The position numbers were made by a program, and so were the translations under genes. From assembly GCA_020466095.1 (NCBI GenBank), contig CM035808.1, forward strand, positions 10,261,012 through 10,325,011: a stretch of 64,000 nt of DNA. The letters are read 5' to 3'. Below, in pieces: positions 37,839 to 48,890 of the stretch (position 1 is the stretch's first letter; each line of letters opens with the position of its first letter). A model generated the notes under the pieces. That model was not told the DNA's origin. It saw only the letters and a list, made by a program, of their open reading frames with translations, and did no database searches. The DNA comes from Chlorops oryzae. Lineage: Eukaryota > Arthropoda > Insecta > Diptera > Chloropidae.

Positions 37839-38790
37839 AATTAAAACTCGCCATGATTAGGGACTAAAAATATACGATCGGTTGTGGGCGCCGCTACTTT
37901 AGGGAAGTACCCCTTAAATTCTTTTATTTGATGACACTTCATCAAAGGACCCCTCATTTCGGAATGCCTTAAGGGGTTATTTTTTTATGAAAGCAATTTC
38001 ACCTCTCCTTTGGGAATGTTTTATTTGGCAATAAAGTTGAATCATTTTAAAGGTTTTGTTTGTATTTTAAACTTCACCCTTTTTTCCATTTTTTATTAAT
38101 TTTATATATTTTTTTTTTTGTTAATATTAAAATCATGCCGCTTGTCAAGGTGATAACGACTATTTATGGTATTTGAAATAAGAAAATCGAGTGAATTTTT
38201 GTTCTGCGTGTCGGACGCTATCGTCCCTACCAAAATTAATGAATTTCATGGGAAAAAAAACATGGCGGAATTAAGACAAAATAACCAAGTCTCGATTTCA
38301 ATTCTTTAAATATCATGAAAAAAAAAGAAGAAAACATTTTCAAAAATAAAAACTTCTGGTACGGACGATAAATACTAATGAGTAGAAGAAAATAAATAAA
38401 TTTCAAAGGAGTCGTTTGTATAGTTTTGCTTGCAGGACGTTCACCGTTTGAGGAAAATGCATTTAAGGTTTCAAGAACAGAAAAAGTCGCTTATGGCGCA
38501 TCGGAGACTATGAGCTGTAAAATGCTAGGACTTTCGTTTTTATTTTTTCGCAGCATATTCTCAATAAGTCCTACTATCAACAATAACCCCGAGTGTCCTA
38601 AAGAAAGAAAAACTCCAGGGGCACTTATGTCTGTCGTCGCTACTGTTTAAAGGATAGTAGGGGTCTTCTTTTAAACGTGAAAAGTTTGAAAAAGCGTAAA
38701 AATGTAAAATTTTTAATACAAAATATCGTTCATTAATTTCTAGGCCTTCTTGATTTACAAGTTTTCCAGCTTTTCGAGGAAAATACACGT
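37839..38790. other. Non-coding stretch
   Basis: Nothing recognised beyond A/T runs. Confidence 0.4.
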
Positions 38791-39322
38791 TTAAAGACCA
38801 AAATCCAATATTGCGAGAGCCCGATGCGAGAGTACGCGACGTCACGAAAATATTTTGCGTGACGCATTTCAATCTCCAATGAGAGTTTTGCGTCACGCAT
38901 AATTTCGCTTCTAGTAATGCAATATTTGAACCGAGTACCAATGGAACGAGTACCGAGTACTCATTAAAATTATATGTTACCACTTGAGTTTAAATTTTAA
39001 TTCAAAATTTTCAAAAAATTTTCAAAATGAACCAAAGCTCGCGAAATATTTAAAAAGCTCTTTTTTGCGGAACAGTGAACAGTTTTTGTTTTATTAGTTT
39101 AAACGAGTACCCAATAGCGAGTACTCAAAAAATAGCTACATCATTAACCTGTCAAATTGCCTCGCAACGAGAAATATTCAATTTTTCAAAAATTTCTCGC
39201 TACGAAGTCTCGCATTGCGATACATTGGAGCTTGAACAATATGATTGAATGTATTGAAATTTGTGTGAGTCTCGTCTCGCGCTCTCGCATCGGGCTATCG
39301 CAATCTTGGATTTTGGGCTTAA
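38791..39322. mobile_element. TIR element, ATTGCGAGAGCCCGATGCGAGAG family
   Basis: The left end contains AAAATCCAATATTGCGAGAG then CCCGATGCGAGAG. The right end is its inverted counterpart, finishing GGATTTTGGGCTTAA. TTAA lies at both outer borders. Internal GAGTACC/GAGTACTC and CTCGTTGCGA words are repeated. The disrupted copy at 9796-10440 belongs to the same family. Confidence 0.75.
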
Positions 39323-40530
39323 GGGAAGACCCCTAGTATTATAAAAAATACTTTGCAACAATATAAAACGAAAGGAGGATTGCCCATAGATTACTGGGAA
39401 AGCGAATTACCGAATCCAGGAAAACGATTGCCACAAGAGCAGTCAAAAAGAGGTCATTTCATACCGATAATAAGGCACAATTTACCTTCAACTGGCTACA
39501 AAGGATCAAATTTTGTGTCAGTTAAATGCGACGATTAGACTCAATGCTAAAAAAAAAAATCCAATTGCATACACTAACTAGCAATTTTATAGGTATTTAC
39601 GACTAGGTAACCTAGTAATAGTCCATTCTGCAAAAGCTATTCGATAAGCAAATATTTAATAAAGCCATGGGAATCTTTGCAGCCCTCTCTGCACAAAAGA
39701 ATCTATGTACTTATTTACATTCATACTTAATTAAGAATTATAATAATTTATTCATGAAGCAAAAATGTTCATTAGTTCGCCGAAGCATTCGATGGAAATT
39801 ATTTTACGGGTTCCTTTGCTCTTTTGATGGAAATGTCAAGATTAAAAGCCAAGCGAAGGGCTTTTTCTGAGAGAAAAAAAAAAAATAATAATATTAAAAT
39901 TAAGTGTTTTTCATTGAATGAAAAGCGTCCCAAAAGCCGCCGTCAAGTTCATCGTTCACAAAAATGAGAAAATAAACATTAAACGATTTGTTATTACAGA
40001 AGTCCAATTACTTCAGCTCGTTACCCTTCGTGTTCGACACAACACTGTGCTCGAATTGATTTTCTAATTGACATTTAATAACTTAATTGCCCAGCCATCA
40101 TCATCATCATCATCATGATCATAATTCGCGTGGAGTGAGAGAAGCTGAAACTTTGTTATAAAAAGTCGTCAAAGCCATATCACACACCCTCAAGAGACTG
40201 CCCACGATAAAAATTTATTTAAAAAAGTATCGCAGATTATGGTGTTTCCATGCGGTTTGATTGCTCTGGCCACGTAAACTTCTTTATCAAAACGAAGAGG
40301 AAAATAATATTAATTTATAAAATCTGCGAGTGTGTAAAAAACCATATGAAAATGAGAAAATCAAAGAGTTGAAGAGCAAAGAAAAACAAAATCTAAAAAT
40401 ATGAAAATATAAAACAGAAACTCGAAAAGATAAAAAAAAAAATATGACCACTTAGCGGCATGTCGTCGCATTTATAGCGCAGTAAAACATTATCACGAAG
40501 TTCAGTTAAGCGATACGTACAGTATATACA
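39323..40530. other. Non-coding stretch
   Basis: A 61-codon frame at 39353-39538 has no ATG start and no recognisable domain. A (CAT)n run is at 40098-40115. No other feature. Confidence 0.4.
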
Positions 40531-41235
40531 TACCCAGAAGGAAGTTGAACTAGTCCAGAAGTATTCTTCGACTACTTGCCAAATCAACAGTACTACTCGC
40601 TAGTGTTGAAACAAAATGAGTAAAAACTACTTGATATCGAATACTTTTAGTCGATACTGAGTATAGTTTGTACTCAATACTTACCACCAAGTATTTTCGC
40701 GGTATCGATACTTTAATGTCAGTATTTATTCATAATATTTTCATTGTATTAGTGCTGCAAATTTGAGGGGTTTTCCCTTTTTGAGGGACTTTTTCGATTT
40801 CATTTTGAAATGGATTTTTCGTAAGCATTTTCCTAGGAAGGGAAAGGGATTTTTATAAATTATCTAAAGGTTAAACCTGCGCCAAATTATTGGCAGCACT
40901 GACAAGAAACAGTAATTCAAAAAGAAATTCTAAGGTCTGGATTCATTTTACGCGCTTGGATTCGACAAGTGCAAAGTGCCGTATTTGTTTTAAAACATTG
41001 AAGTATTGTACTAACTGTGTTATGATGTGTAAATACCAAGAGTCATAAAAATTTGCTTAATCTTGAGCAAGTACTACCCAGTATCGATACTTTTGGTTGG
41101 GTGCCAATGCATTGAACTGTAAACTTTTACTCTGAGGTGCCATTCGAAAATCGACAGTCGCGCTTGAACTAGTTCAGAAGTAGAGGCAACAGGGCCAATT
41201 CAGTAAATTTTCTATACTACGTTGATAGATGGGGG

Positions 41236-41310
41236 ACCGGGCCGCGCTGTCGTAGCTCACAGCGTAGATCCGAAGGACCCAGGTTCAAATCCCGGGCTAA
41301 GCGAACGCCG
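41236..41310 (+). repeat. tRNA-like module with T-run
   Basis: GTCGTAGCTCACAGCG (A-box-like) and GGTTCAAATCCC (perfect B box) are followed at 41312 by a run of nine or more T. The A-to-B distance is shorter than in a real tRNA, so the anticodon region is deleted. Confidence 0.6.
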
Positions 41311-41346
41311 ATTTTTTTTTAATTATTAGTAAAAATTGGAATCCTA

Positions 41347-42282
41347 AAGGTGCTTGTACACGTTCAACAAAATGCGTCAACATTAGGGCAATATTAGATG
41401 TTGCCCGTATGTTGCTCATGTAAACTGGATAGCAACAGGACGGCAACATTGTTGCTCGTCAACACCCAATGCTGCCGATCAACATTTTTGTTGACCATGT
41501 AAAATATGAACAAAAATGATATTTGTATATTGCCGATCAACAAATTTGTTTATGAAAGCGTTCAAAAACATTTTGATGTTGACGGCAACAAAATGAACTC
41601 AAAACAAAAAAATTTAAATCTAGTAGCCCATGTAAGTGAAAAGTTTCTATTATTCTGTCACTTTAATTTAAAAGAACTAATATTTAGCCACTAATGTCTG
41701 GGGAAAAAATGAAAAGTTTTTGTCTCTGGAAAGACAGACCAAACTCATATCCCTATTCGAGTTGAAACCAATGCTATGGGAGCTCAGCAGTGCTCAATAC
41801 CGCATTACCCCAAAAAAAAAAAAAAAAAAAAAAATGCTGCATATACGGATATCGGCGCTGAAGTTGGATGCATCATTTTTAATAATAAAAGTGCAGCTGC
41901 TTGCTCAGCATCAATGCTTATTTCGGACGATTCATTATCCATTTCCTCTTAATAAAATATACGTTTAATTCTATTTTAATTACAAATGGAAATAATTATC
42001 TCTTACCTCGCTCTCGCATAATAAATGCTTAAATAGCAATTTACGTTTAAATTTTTAAATGTTCCTCTAATTGTTGACATCAGCATTTTTTTATTGCCGG
42101 TGTAAACACTTCGGCAATAACTTTGAACAACATTGACGGCAACGAACAAAAAATTGTTGCCTGGCAAGAAAAAAATGTTGACAAGGCGAATGTTGTCGTG
42201 CTAGTGTAAACTGGGAAGCAATATTGCCGCTGGAAACATATAAATGTTGACGAAATTTTTGTTGAACGTGTACAAGCACCTT
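41347..42282. mobile_element. Nested DNA element, AAGGTGCTTGTACACG ends
   Basis: AAGGTGCTTGTACACGTTCA at the left and its perfect complement at the right give terminal repeats of about 26 bp. Inside both ends are many TTGTTGATC, GGCAACA and GTCAACAT words, a subterminal repeat array. It contains a poly-A run at 41812-41834 and no transposase. Confidence 0.85.
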
Positions 42283-42445
42283 AAGAGGAACAAAAAGCAA
42301 ATATAAAAAAAAGAAAGGTTTCAAATTGGCAGAAAATGTTGAGCGAATTAGTGCTCAAAGTTGTGAGAGACATCATTGGTGAAGACTTGTTTTTCAATCC
42401 AATTATTTGAGTTTTTCGAAACATGCCATTCTTCCACATTTTTTC

Positions 42446-42526
42446 GCCTGCGACAGGAATCGAACTCGAGTCCTAGAGATTCCTAAGTGAATACGCTTTC
42501 ACTACGCCACGGAGCTATCTGACACA
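42446..42526 (-). repeat. tRNA-like module with T-run
   Basis: On the minus strand: GTGGCGTAGTGAAAGCG (A-box-like), GAGTTCGATTCC (perfect B box), then AAAAAAT-flanked AT-rich sequence. It faces the plus-strand module at 41236. Confidence 0.6.
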
Positions 42527-42689
42527 CGCACAGCAAATATATTAGATTAATGTGTGGGCAAAATTGAATTGTTGAATATGACACTAGTTAGGTACTACTG
42601 CCCGTGTCTCTACTCGCGTACTAGCTCTTTTTCCTACACTCGAGAACTACTCGCTAGGGCCCGATTCATTCCACTCTTCCTACAGGGTA

Positions 42690-43526
42690 TATAGGTATAC
42701 ACATGAATTCATATAAGTTATTCATATGAGTACCTTTGTTCGGTGTATGCAATATAATGCTTGAGTATACACAACACTAATAAGAGCTGCACTAATAAGA
42801 GCAAGTTCGACAGAGACACGAAAATTAAAGCACAGAGAGGGAAAAAATTATGACTTTTATTAAGATGTGTACTTCGTTTAATAAGCACAGCTAAAGAAAT
42901 AAAAAACGTGAAAACGAACATCAATGATAAGATTATAAATAAAATAAAAACGAAGCGATCGAAAACAGTTCCAGAGACATGAACGGAAGTTCTGATAGGC
43001 TGACGTGTTCGATAAGTGAGACCAAAACCGCCTCGTAATCAAGTCGAGACATAATTTTTCGAAAACCATCAAAATGAAAGGTACTCAAATCGTATCGAGA
43101 AGATACGAAAGAGAAAGAGAAGAAATGAAAAAATAAACAAATTTGTATGGTAAAGCCGGCCGGTTCAAAAACCGTTAGGCTTTATGTGTGTAAATTTTAA
43201 GAGGAATTTTCTGTCGTTAGTCCAATTCGTTTTCAACTGCTCCCAGATTAATCATAATTAGTTACATCAGTGGCACTGACTGTCTCTATTTTCTCATCGA
43301 TCTGTCACCAAACGGAGTCATTCAATTGGCAAGTTGGGATCCATAGTAAAATGGTAAGTAAGTAGATGAATAGTAAGATTCGTTCCGACTTAGGGTATGC
43401 AGTGGACCCCGTGCAATCAGGCCGTTGTCCAATCTGGCACTCCCTGCAATCTTACTTGCCTATTGTTTTATTGGGGTGTTTTTGACGGTATCGGAAATCG
43501 CTTCGAATTTGTCTAATTTCTCAGAT
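42690..43526. other. Non-coding stretch
   Basis: No gene or repeat border recognised. Confidence 0.4.
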
Positions 43527-43528
43527 TA

Positions 43529-43625
43529 CAGTCAAAACTCTTTAGAACGAATTTCAAGGGACCGGGAATAACTTCACTACAGACAAAAATTTCCTATAGA
43601 GGAGTTCGTTATAGAGTTTGGACTA
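43529..43625. mobile_element. Short MITE, CAGTCAAAACTCTTTAGAACGAA ends
   Basis: The left end CAGTCAAAACTCT and the right end AGAGTTTGGACTA are inverted over about 25 bp, with TA on both outer sides. This fits the Tc1/mariner pattern. The whole element is 97 bp. Confidence 0.7.
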
Positions 43626-44149
43626 TACATGGTAATCTTTTGCACTACTGGGGGTCGTAGGCAGCGTACTCAAGAATCTGACGAACTCGATAGTTCGACA
43701 ATGCCCTACAAAACGTTTGATGAATTAACGGTATCCGCTGTAATACGGAGGTACAATAGGCATATACTCATCCTCTTAGGTATGTTCAATGATGTACCCT
43801 TACTAAGTATATTTTTTTATAAGGCCAATTCCATGAATACTGGCCCATCTGTGACCTGTGTTTTTTAGGTTCTAACTCATTTGATTGCAGAAAAAGGACA
43901 TGATTGAAACAAGTTTTAGTTTTTGAAAGCCTTTCAACATAGTTAGGCACTGAAATTTCGCAATTTTTGCTCGGAATGACTGTCCCGGGTGTCAACGGTA
44001 GGACCGTTCCCGTGGAATTGCCCATAAGTTTTAATTTTCAGAAGCTTGGGCAGACCTAGCTTAAAATAATACATTCTAGATTCCTAGGATCCCTTATTTC
44101 AGTCTTGATGAACTGCATTTATACTTTCCCATATCAATCAATCAATATA

Positions 44150-44315
44150 CAGTACACTCTCTCTCTCTCTTAAGCGGACACCCACGGGACCGAAGAAATA
44201 TGTCCGCTTAATAGTGGTGCCCACTTGAGAAGAAACTATTTAAGAAGCAGGATTACTACAGCATTCCTAAAAAGTGCCCGCTTAAGAGCAGTGTCCGCAA
44301 GAAGAGAGTACACTT
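44150..44315. mobile_element. MITE, AGTACACTCTC ends with CCGCTTAA motifs
   Basis: CAGTACACTCTC and GAGAGTACACTT are inverted, with TA on each side. Inside are several TGTCCGCTTAA words in both orientations. A second copy is at 51077-51218. Confidence 0.75.
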
Positions 44316-44653
44316 TATATATAAATATATGTACACCGAGAGAAAAAGGTAGTTATATTAACTGAAAAAGCAGGTTAAAATAACCGAGTTCACCGTTAAT
44401 TGTTAACTTATGTACAGTAGCGGTCAACTCAACAGTACAAACACAGTCATTAAGGATATAACTACCTGATGGTTGATATAACTGTCTCCCGGTTAAATCA
44501 ACTGTCACCAGCGACTGGGGAAAAAAATTATTTTTTGCTTTAACTTTTTTTTTATCTTCTTTTATTAATATTTTTTTTTTATTAAATTATTATTTTTTTC
44601 TTTATTTATTTGTTTCTATTTAAATCTTTTTCTATTTCATCTCTTTAAATTTT

Positions 44654-44728
44654 CTCGCCTCGGCCGAGCCTTGAAACGCTTACCTCCACTTCGCTGGCCG
44701 AACGTCTTAACCATTACGCTAAACGAAC
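44654..44728 (-). repeat. tRNA-like module
   Basis: On the minus strand: TAGCGTAATGGTTAAGACG fits the A-box consensus and CGTTTCAAGGCTC resembles a B box. An AT-rich tract follows. Confidence 0.55.
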
Positions 44729-44959
44729 GAATTTAATTTGTTGGTCAAAATGCTCGCTTGAGTTTATGGTTGCTCAAGTTTTGGGGAACGTGCTCAAGGA
44801 ATTGTTTCACTCCCAACATTTTTTGCTTGAAAATGAACCATTAAAAAAAACATTAAATAATATAAAACCTTAAAAATTTAGGAGAAAATTTTTGTCTTCC
44901 AAAACAACTACACTCTGAACAAAAAATAAACTGTAATTTAAAAAAAAATTCAGAAAAAT

Positions 44960-45044
44960 TCCCGCCGCCAGCAGGGATAGAACCCCGAAGGTCACGACTG
45001 TCGAGTCACAGTTTAAAGCACTGAGCTATCGAAACCTCCGGAGA
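44960..45044 (-). repeat. tRNA-like module with T-run
   Basis: On the minus strand: GATAGCTCAGTGCTTTAAAC (A box), GGGGTTCTATCCC (perfect B box), then GGGAATTTTTCTGAATTTTTTTTT-like termination sequence. The cloverleaf is incomplete: T-arm present, acceptor stem largely unpaired. Confidence 0.65.
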
Positions 45045-45233
45045 CGGTTGATCAGAATGCGAACTTATGTCTAAGTGAACGAAAGCGAATTTGAACATAA
45101 AAAGTAACTGTTTTTCAACTGTTGATTTGACTTCCTTTTCCAGTGCATTTAACGGGGAATACAGTTTATTTGACCACTCTTACTTTAACTGTTCTAAGTA
45201 GTTGATTTAACTGTTGTTATTTCTCTCGGTGTA

Positions 45234-46203
45234 CACATTTTATACATAACATTGGACACCCTCATATGGAGGAAGACTCACATAAAATCGAACTCGAATA
45301 AATGGACAAAAATCCGATCTCAAAATTGGTGTCCACTCATTAGGGATTTCACTGTACATACTGACATGTATTTATGTGTATAAGCAGAGCACACACATGA
45401 CTGCTTTTGTTCACGCTTTTATTTATGTAACGTCCAATAATTGTTCAGACACGTTTGAACACTTTAAAATTCCTTTTTATTCCCCCTCAGAACCTGCTGA
45501 CGGTTGTGCTAAAAATAGGCCAGGCCAGCTTGCCTTGAATTCTTTTCCTTCCTTCGGTTACACAAAAATCACCCTGAAAAATTAAAGGAACTTGAAATTT
45601 TGTGCACGCTTTTCACGTTTCGGCCGTTGCTGTTGTTGTTGTTGTTATAAACTTGTTTCCTGTTTTAATGAAAAGTGAAACTATAAAGTTGATTTCTGGT
45701 TTGCTTCGCAGGCCCTTTTTATTTATTGATGCACTTTGCTTTCTTCAGACACGCAACTGCATTCCATGGGAGCAATAATTCGGATTTTTTAAGCAAAAAA
45801 AAAATAAATCAAAAATATCTGAGGAATGGGGAGCATTTTTGTGTCCCTTCAAAAAAGGATAATGTTGCAAAATCATTTTCGGTGGAAAGGCTATTTATTC
45901 CCTTCGTTTGATTTGAAGATTTCCAATCACATAGGAGTCACTCAGCATACGAAAAGATCTTAAATATTTTATTAGGCTACCCTTTCGAGATTGACACGTT
46001 TAAGACTCATCATCATCATCATCATTCCCATGAATTGTATATTAAAAAGGCTATATATTATCCTACATATTTAATGTCAATATTTTGATTTGATTATCCT
46101 TAAGCTCTTCACTTGACATTTTATATTCATCGAATAATAATAAGGGTTGAATGATCATAATAATAATAATAATTTTTAAAATAAACACAATTTAATAACT
46201 CAC
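45234..46203. other. Intron sequence just downstream of rg exon 1
   Basis: Lies 3' of the donor of the rg exon on the minus strand. Contains (TTG)n at 45630-45647, (CAT)n at 46009-46025 and (AAT)n at 46158-46172. No second rg exon is visible. Confidence 0.5.
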
Positions 46204-46362
46204 CAAATGTAGAACGGTGTTCACGACCTCACGATTGGTGACTTGCCCCACTTCGATTAGTCCGATGAGTACGGCGAATTTGAGATTATCGGCTGTAGTC
46301 ATCCTGACGATTTCATCAGGCCTCTTAATGTCACTAAACGACGGACGTACGATGTCCGCCAT
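46204..46362 (-). CDS. Neurobeachin/rugose homologue, first coding exon
   Basis: Rugose is the fly neurobeachin, a very large BEACH/WD-repeat A-kinase anchor protein acting in membrane trafficking and at synapses. This exon encodes 53 residues, MADIVRPSF... to ...NTVLHL. The stretch [20 protein letters not shown] matches the conserved start of the neurobeachin N-terminal region (vertebrate [20 protein letters not shown], from memory). The start is chosen because ACATCAAAATG is a good insect context and an in-frame TAA lies 12 codons upstream (46399-46401 on this strand). The exon ends exactly at a codon boundary with a GTGAGT donor at 46203-46198; the family continues with LVGG at that point. 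No matching next exon occurs below, so the following intron exceeds the 46 kb available. The catalytic BEACH and WD parts lie outside the window. Confidence 0.87.
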
Positions 46363-47389
46363 TTTGATGTTGTTTTTGTTTTTATTATTAAGTTTATTTT
46401 ATTTATATATTTATTAAAAATTTTATTTTAATGTTTACGAATCGATAAAAACGCGCAATGTCAAATGTCACACGATAAAAATAAACGTTGCGACGTGCCA
46501 ACGCGTTACGAGATTGGAGATTTTTTGTTGTCAGATAAAAAAAAAAAGAAGAAAAATCAAAGAGATTTTAGAGGGCAAAAGTCCGACTTTATCTGGGTAT
46601 TAGAAGAACACACAACATTGTTTTGGGATCGGATGAACGCATGGATGTATGTATGTATGTATGTATGTCTACTGAATAAGCGGAAGCAGTTTCCAAATTG
46701 TTTTGGACAACAAGCACACGAGCAGTAATTCCATTTTACAGGCAGATCGATTATTATTATTATTATTATTATTGTTGTTGTTATTATTATTATTTTAATG
46801 TATTAATTGCAATTAATTAATTAATAAATTAGTTGATTATTGTTGGCTGTTTTCTTACATCGAATTTTGGGTTCTTAAAGCACAATGCACAGGCAAACAT
46901 GCGCAGCAGACGTACAAATTGCTTCTGGAATTTCTTTTTTTTTTCTTTTTTGATTAAGCTACGATATCTTTGTATAAATTTGGCAAATTTTCACATAATT
47001 ATTAAGGAGGGAATGAGAGACGATAAAACTTGATTATTTCTTATATAAAAAAATTGCATTAAAATTAAATATTTATGCACAAAACATCATTGTTTGGGAT
47101 AATGATTTTAAGTTTGATTTCTAAGAATTTTTTTTAAATTATTTGATGATTTTTTTTGTTTATTGCACTCAAGTTGGTCACATGATTTTTTCTGGTTTTC
47201 TTTTAATTTTTTATCTAGTTTGTTTTGTTTTTTTGTGTGTTATTATTTTTGATTTAATGCACAGGCATATCCAACAGTGAAAGGTTGTACGTTAAGGACA
47301 CACTGAAATTAAAAGAAGGAAAATTAAAATCCACATTCAAATGGTTTATTTTATGAAGGGGAAGGTGAAATCATGCAGAATCTCAATCT
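46363..47389 (-). promoter_or_regulatory. Probable rg 5' UTR and proximal promoter region
   Basis: Immediately upstream of the rg start. On the minus strand TTATCGATTCG near 46440-46446 resembles the DRE motif (TATCGATA), and TTCAGTAGAC near 46670 and TTCAGTGTG near 47310 resemble insect initiators. None proves a start site. Contains an (ATGT)n run at 46643-46665 and a (TTA)n run at 46750-46795. An additional upstream exon cannot be excluded. Confidence 0.35.
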
Positions 47390-47432
47390 CTCTTGCTCTC
47401 TTTCGCTCTCTGTCTCTCTCAACATATAAATA

Positions 47433-47466
<34 letters not shown>

Positions 47467-47660
47467 GGTGTCTCTTTCTGTCTCTCTCTCTATCTCTCTC
47501 TGTCTCTCTCTGCCCTTATTTCTCTCTGTCTGTCTCTCTCTCTGTCTCTCTGTCTTTTGCTCTCTCTCTCTCTGTCACTCTGTCTCTCTCTCTCTCTCTG
47601 TCTCTGTCTCTCTGTCTCTCTCTCTCTCTCTCTCCCTCTCTCTGTCTCTCTCTCTCTCTG

Positions 47661-47692
<32 letters not shown>

Positions 47693-48226
47693 TGTCTCTC
47701 TCTCTTTCTGTCTCTCTCTCTCTCTCTGTCTCTCTGGCTCCCTGTCTCTCTGTCACTCTATCTCTCTATCTCTCTATCTCTCTGTCTCTCTATCGCTCTA
47801 TCTCTATATCTCTATATCTCTATATCTCTATATCTCTATATCTCTATATCTCTATATCTCTATATCTCTATATCTCTATATCTCTATATCTCTATATCTC
47901 TATATCTCTATATCTCTATATCTCTTATATCTCTCTATCTCTCTATCTCTCTATCTCTCTATCTCTCTATCTCTCTATCTCTCTATCTCTCTATCTCTCT
48001 ATCTCTCTATCTCTCTATCTCTCTATCTCTCTATCTCTCTATCTCTCTATCTCTCTATCTCTCTATCTCTCTATCTCTCTATCTCTCTATCTCTCTATCT
48101 CTCTATCTCTCTATCTCTCTATCTCTCTATCTCTCTATCTCTCTATCTCTCTATCTCTCTATCTCTCTATCTCTCTATCTCTCTATCTCTCTATCTCTCT
48201 GTCTCTCTGTCTCTCTGTCTCTCTGA
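47390..48226. repeat. 0.84 kb CT/GA microsatellite array
   Basis: Three blocks are visible: mixed (TCTC)n with TGTC interruptions to about 47770, (CTCTATAT)n at 47800-47920, and (CTCTCTAT)n from 47930 to 48200. The plus strand is almost pure pyrimidine apart from regular A and G. Read on the minus strand it is a long GAGAGA-type array about 1 kb upstream of the rg start. Ser/Leu-rich open frames across it are artefacts. Confidence 0.95.
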
Positions 48227-48266
48227 ATCAAAGGCATTTCGTTGATTTAACCTGGCATGAAGACTA

Positions 48267-48506
48267 ACAGCCCGATTCTGAATATTTTAGGACAGCGAAT
48301 GCCAGGGGAATTTAATTTTCTAGAGAGTAAACTTCTTCCTTTTTAAATATTGTGGGGGGGGGAGAAATTTGATGGGGAATCGGTATTTGACCCATACCCA
48401 TAATTTTCCTTACCCTGTCAACTTAAAAAAGGAGGATTTTAGTCTCGAGAAAAGTAAATTCCCCGGGAATTCGTTCCCCGGAAATAAATGTTCAGAGTTG
48501 GGCTGT
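48267..48506. mobile_element. MITE, ACAGCCCGATTCTGAA ends
   Basis: ACAGCCCGATTCTGAATATTT and its imperfect complement AAATGTTCAGAGTTGGGCTGT bound 240 bp. CCCCGGGAATTCGTTCCCCGG is a near-palindrome inside. A relative is at 48891-49083. Confidence 0.65.
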
Positions 48507-48547
48507 AAAAAAATAAATTTCAAAATTTAAGCTTTCTAAGTTCTTAA

Positions 48548-48830
48548 CCCTGGATGGTTATTCTTCGTCGAATCGACGAAGTACTTTAATTTTTTCTCGC
48601 ATAAGGAGAGAAAACAGTGCTCTTAATATCTTATTTTTTCAGAGAATAAATTTTTTTTTTTTAGTTTTTTATTTTAATTTTCTAATTATCAATAAATAAG
48701 TTTGTTAAAATCGGTTTTTGCATATTTTTTGCTCAAAAGGTTTTTGCCTCGCAAGCTTTTGAAAATGATGTTCGTCGATTCGACGAAGTATAACCTTAAC
48801 GTACCCTAAAATAAGTATAACCATCTAGGG
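48548..48830. mobile_element. piggyBac-like MITE
   Basis: TTAA sites (48544-48547, 48831-48834) directly flank CCCTGGATGGTTAT and ATAACCATCTAGGG. CCC-ends with TTAA duplication are the piggyBac signature. Inside both ends is the palindrome TTCGTCGAATCGACGAA, at 48564 and around 48770. Confidence 0.85.
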
Positions 48831-48890
48831 TTAAACCGGGTTGAAGACTACGACCCTAGAATTCTTACAAGAAACTCTCATTTCTCTATT

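Larger units (their letters stand above)
40533..42687. mobile_element. TIR element with inward-facing tRNA-like modules, interrupted by insertions
   Basis: Left end CCCAGAAGGAAG and right end CTTCCTACAGGG are bordered by TA on both sides (40531-40532, 42688-42689). These termini resemble those of 8071-8958. tRNA-like modules at 41236-41310 (plus) and 42446-42526 (minus) face each other, again with T-runs inside. A separate TIR element (41347-42282) lies between them. TTGAACTAGTYCAGAAGTA occurs near 40547 and 41165, suggesting another insertion or duplication. Confidence 0.6.
44334..45231. mobile_element. TIR element with two tandem tRNA-like modules
   Basis: CACCGAGAGAAA at 44334 and TTTCTCTCGGTG at 45220-45231 are perfect inverted ends bordered by TA. 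GTTAA/TTAAC and ACTGTT words are repeated in both subterminal zones. Two tRNA-like modules on the minus strand (44654-44728 and 44960-45044) occupy the interior, separated by AT-rich sequence. No coding capacity. Confidence 0.7.

Noticed and set aside
39353..39538. 61-codon open frame as a host exon
   Set aside because: No ATG, no recognised motif and no convincing splice context.
47341..48267. A 308-codon Ser/Leu-rich open frame and an Arg/Glu-rich frame on the other strand
   Set aside because: Both are translations of the CT/GA microsatellite; no domain or splice signals.
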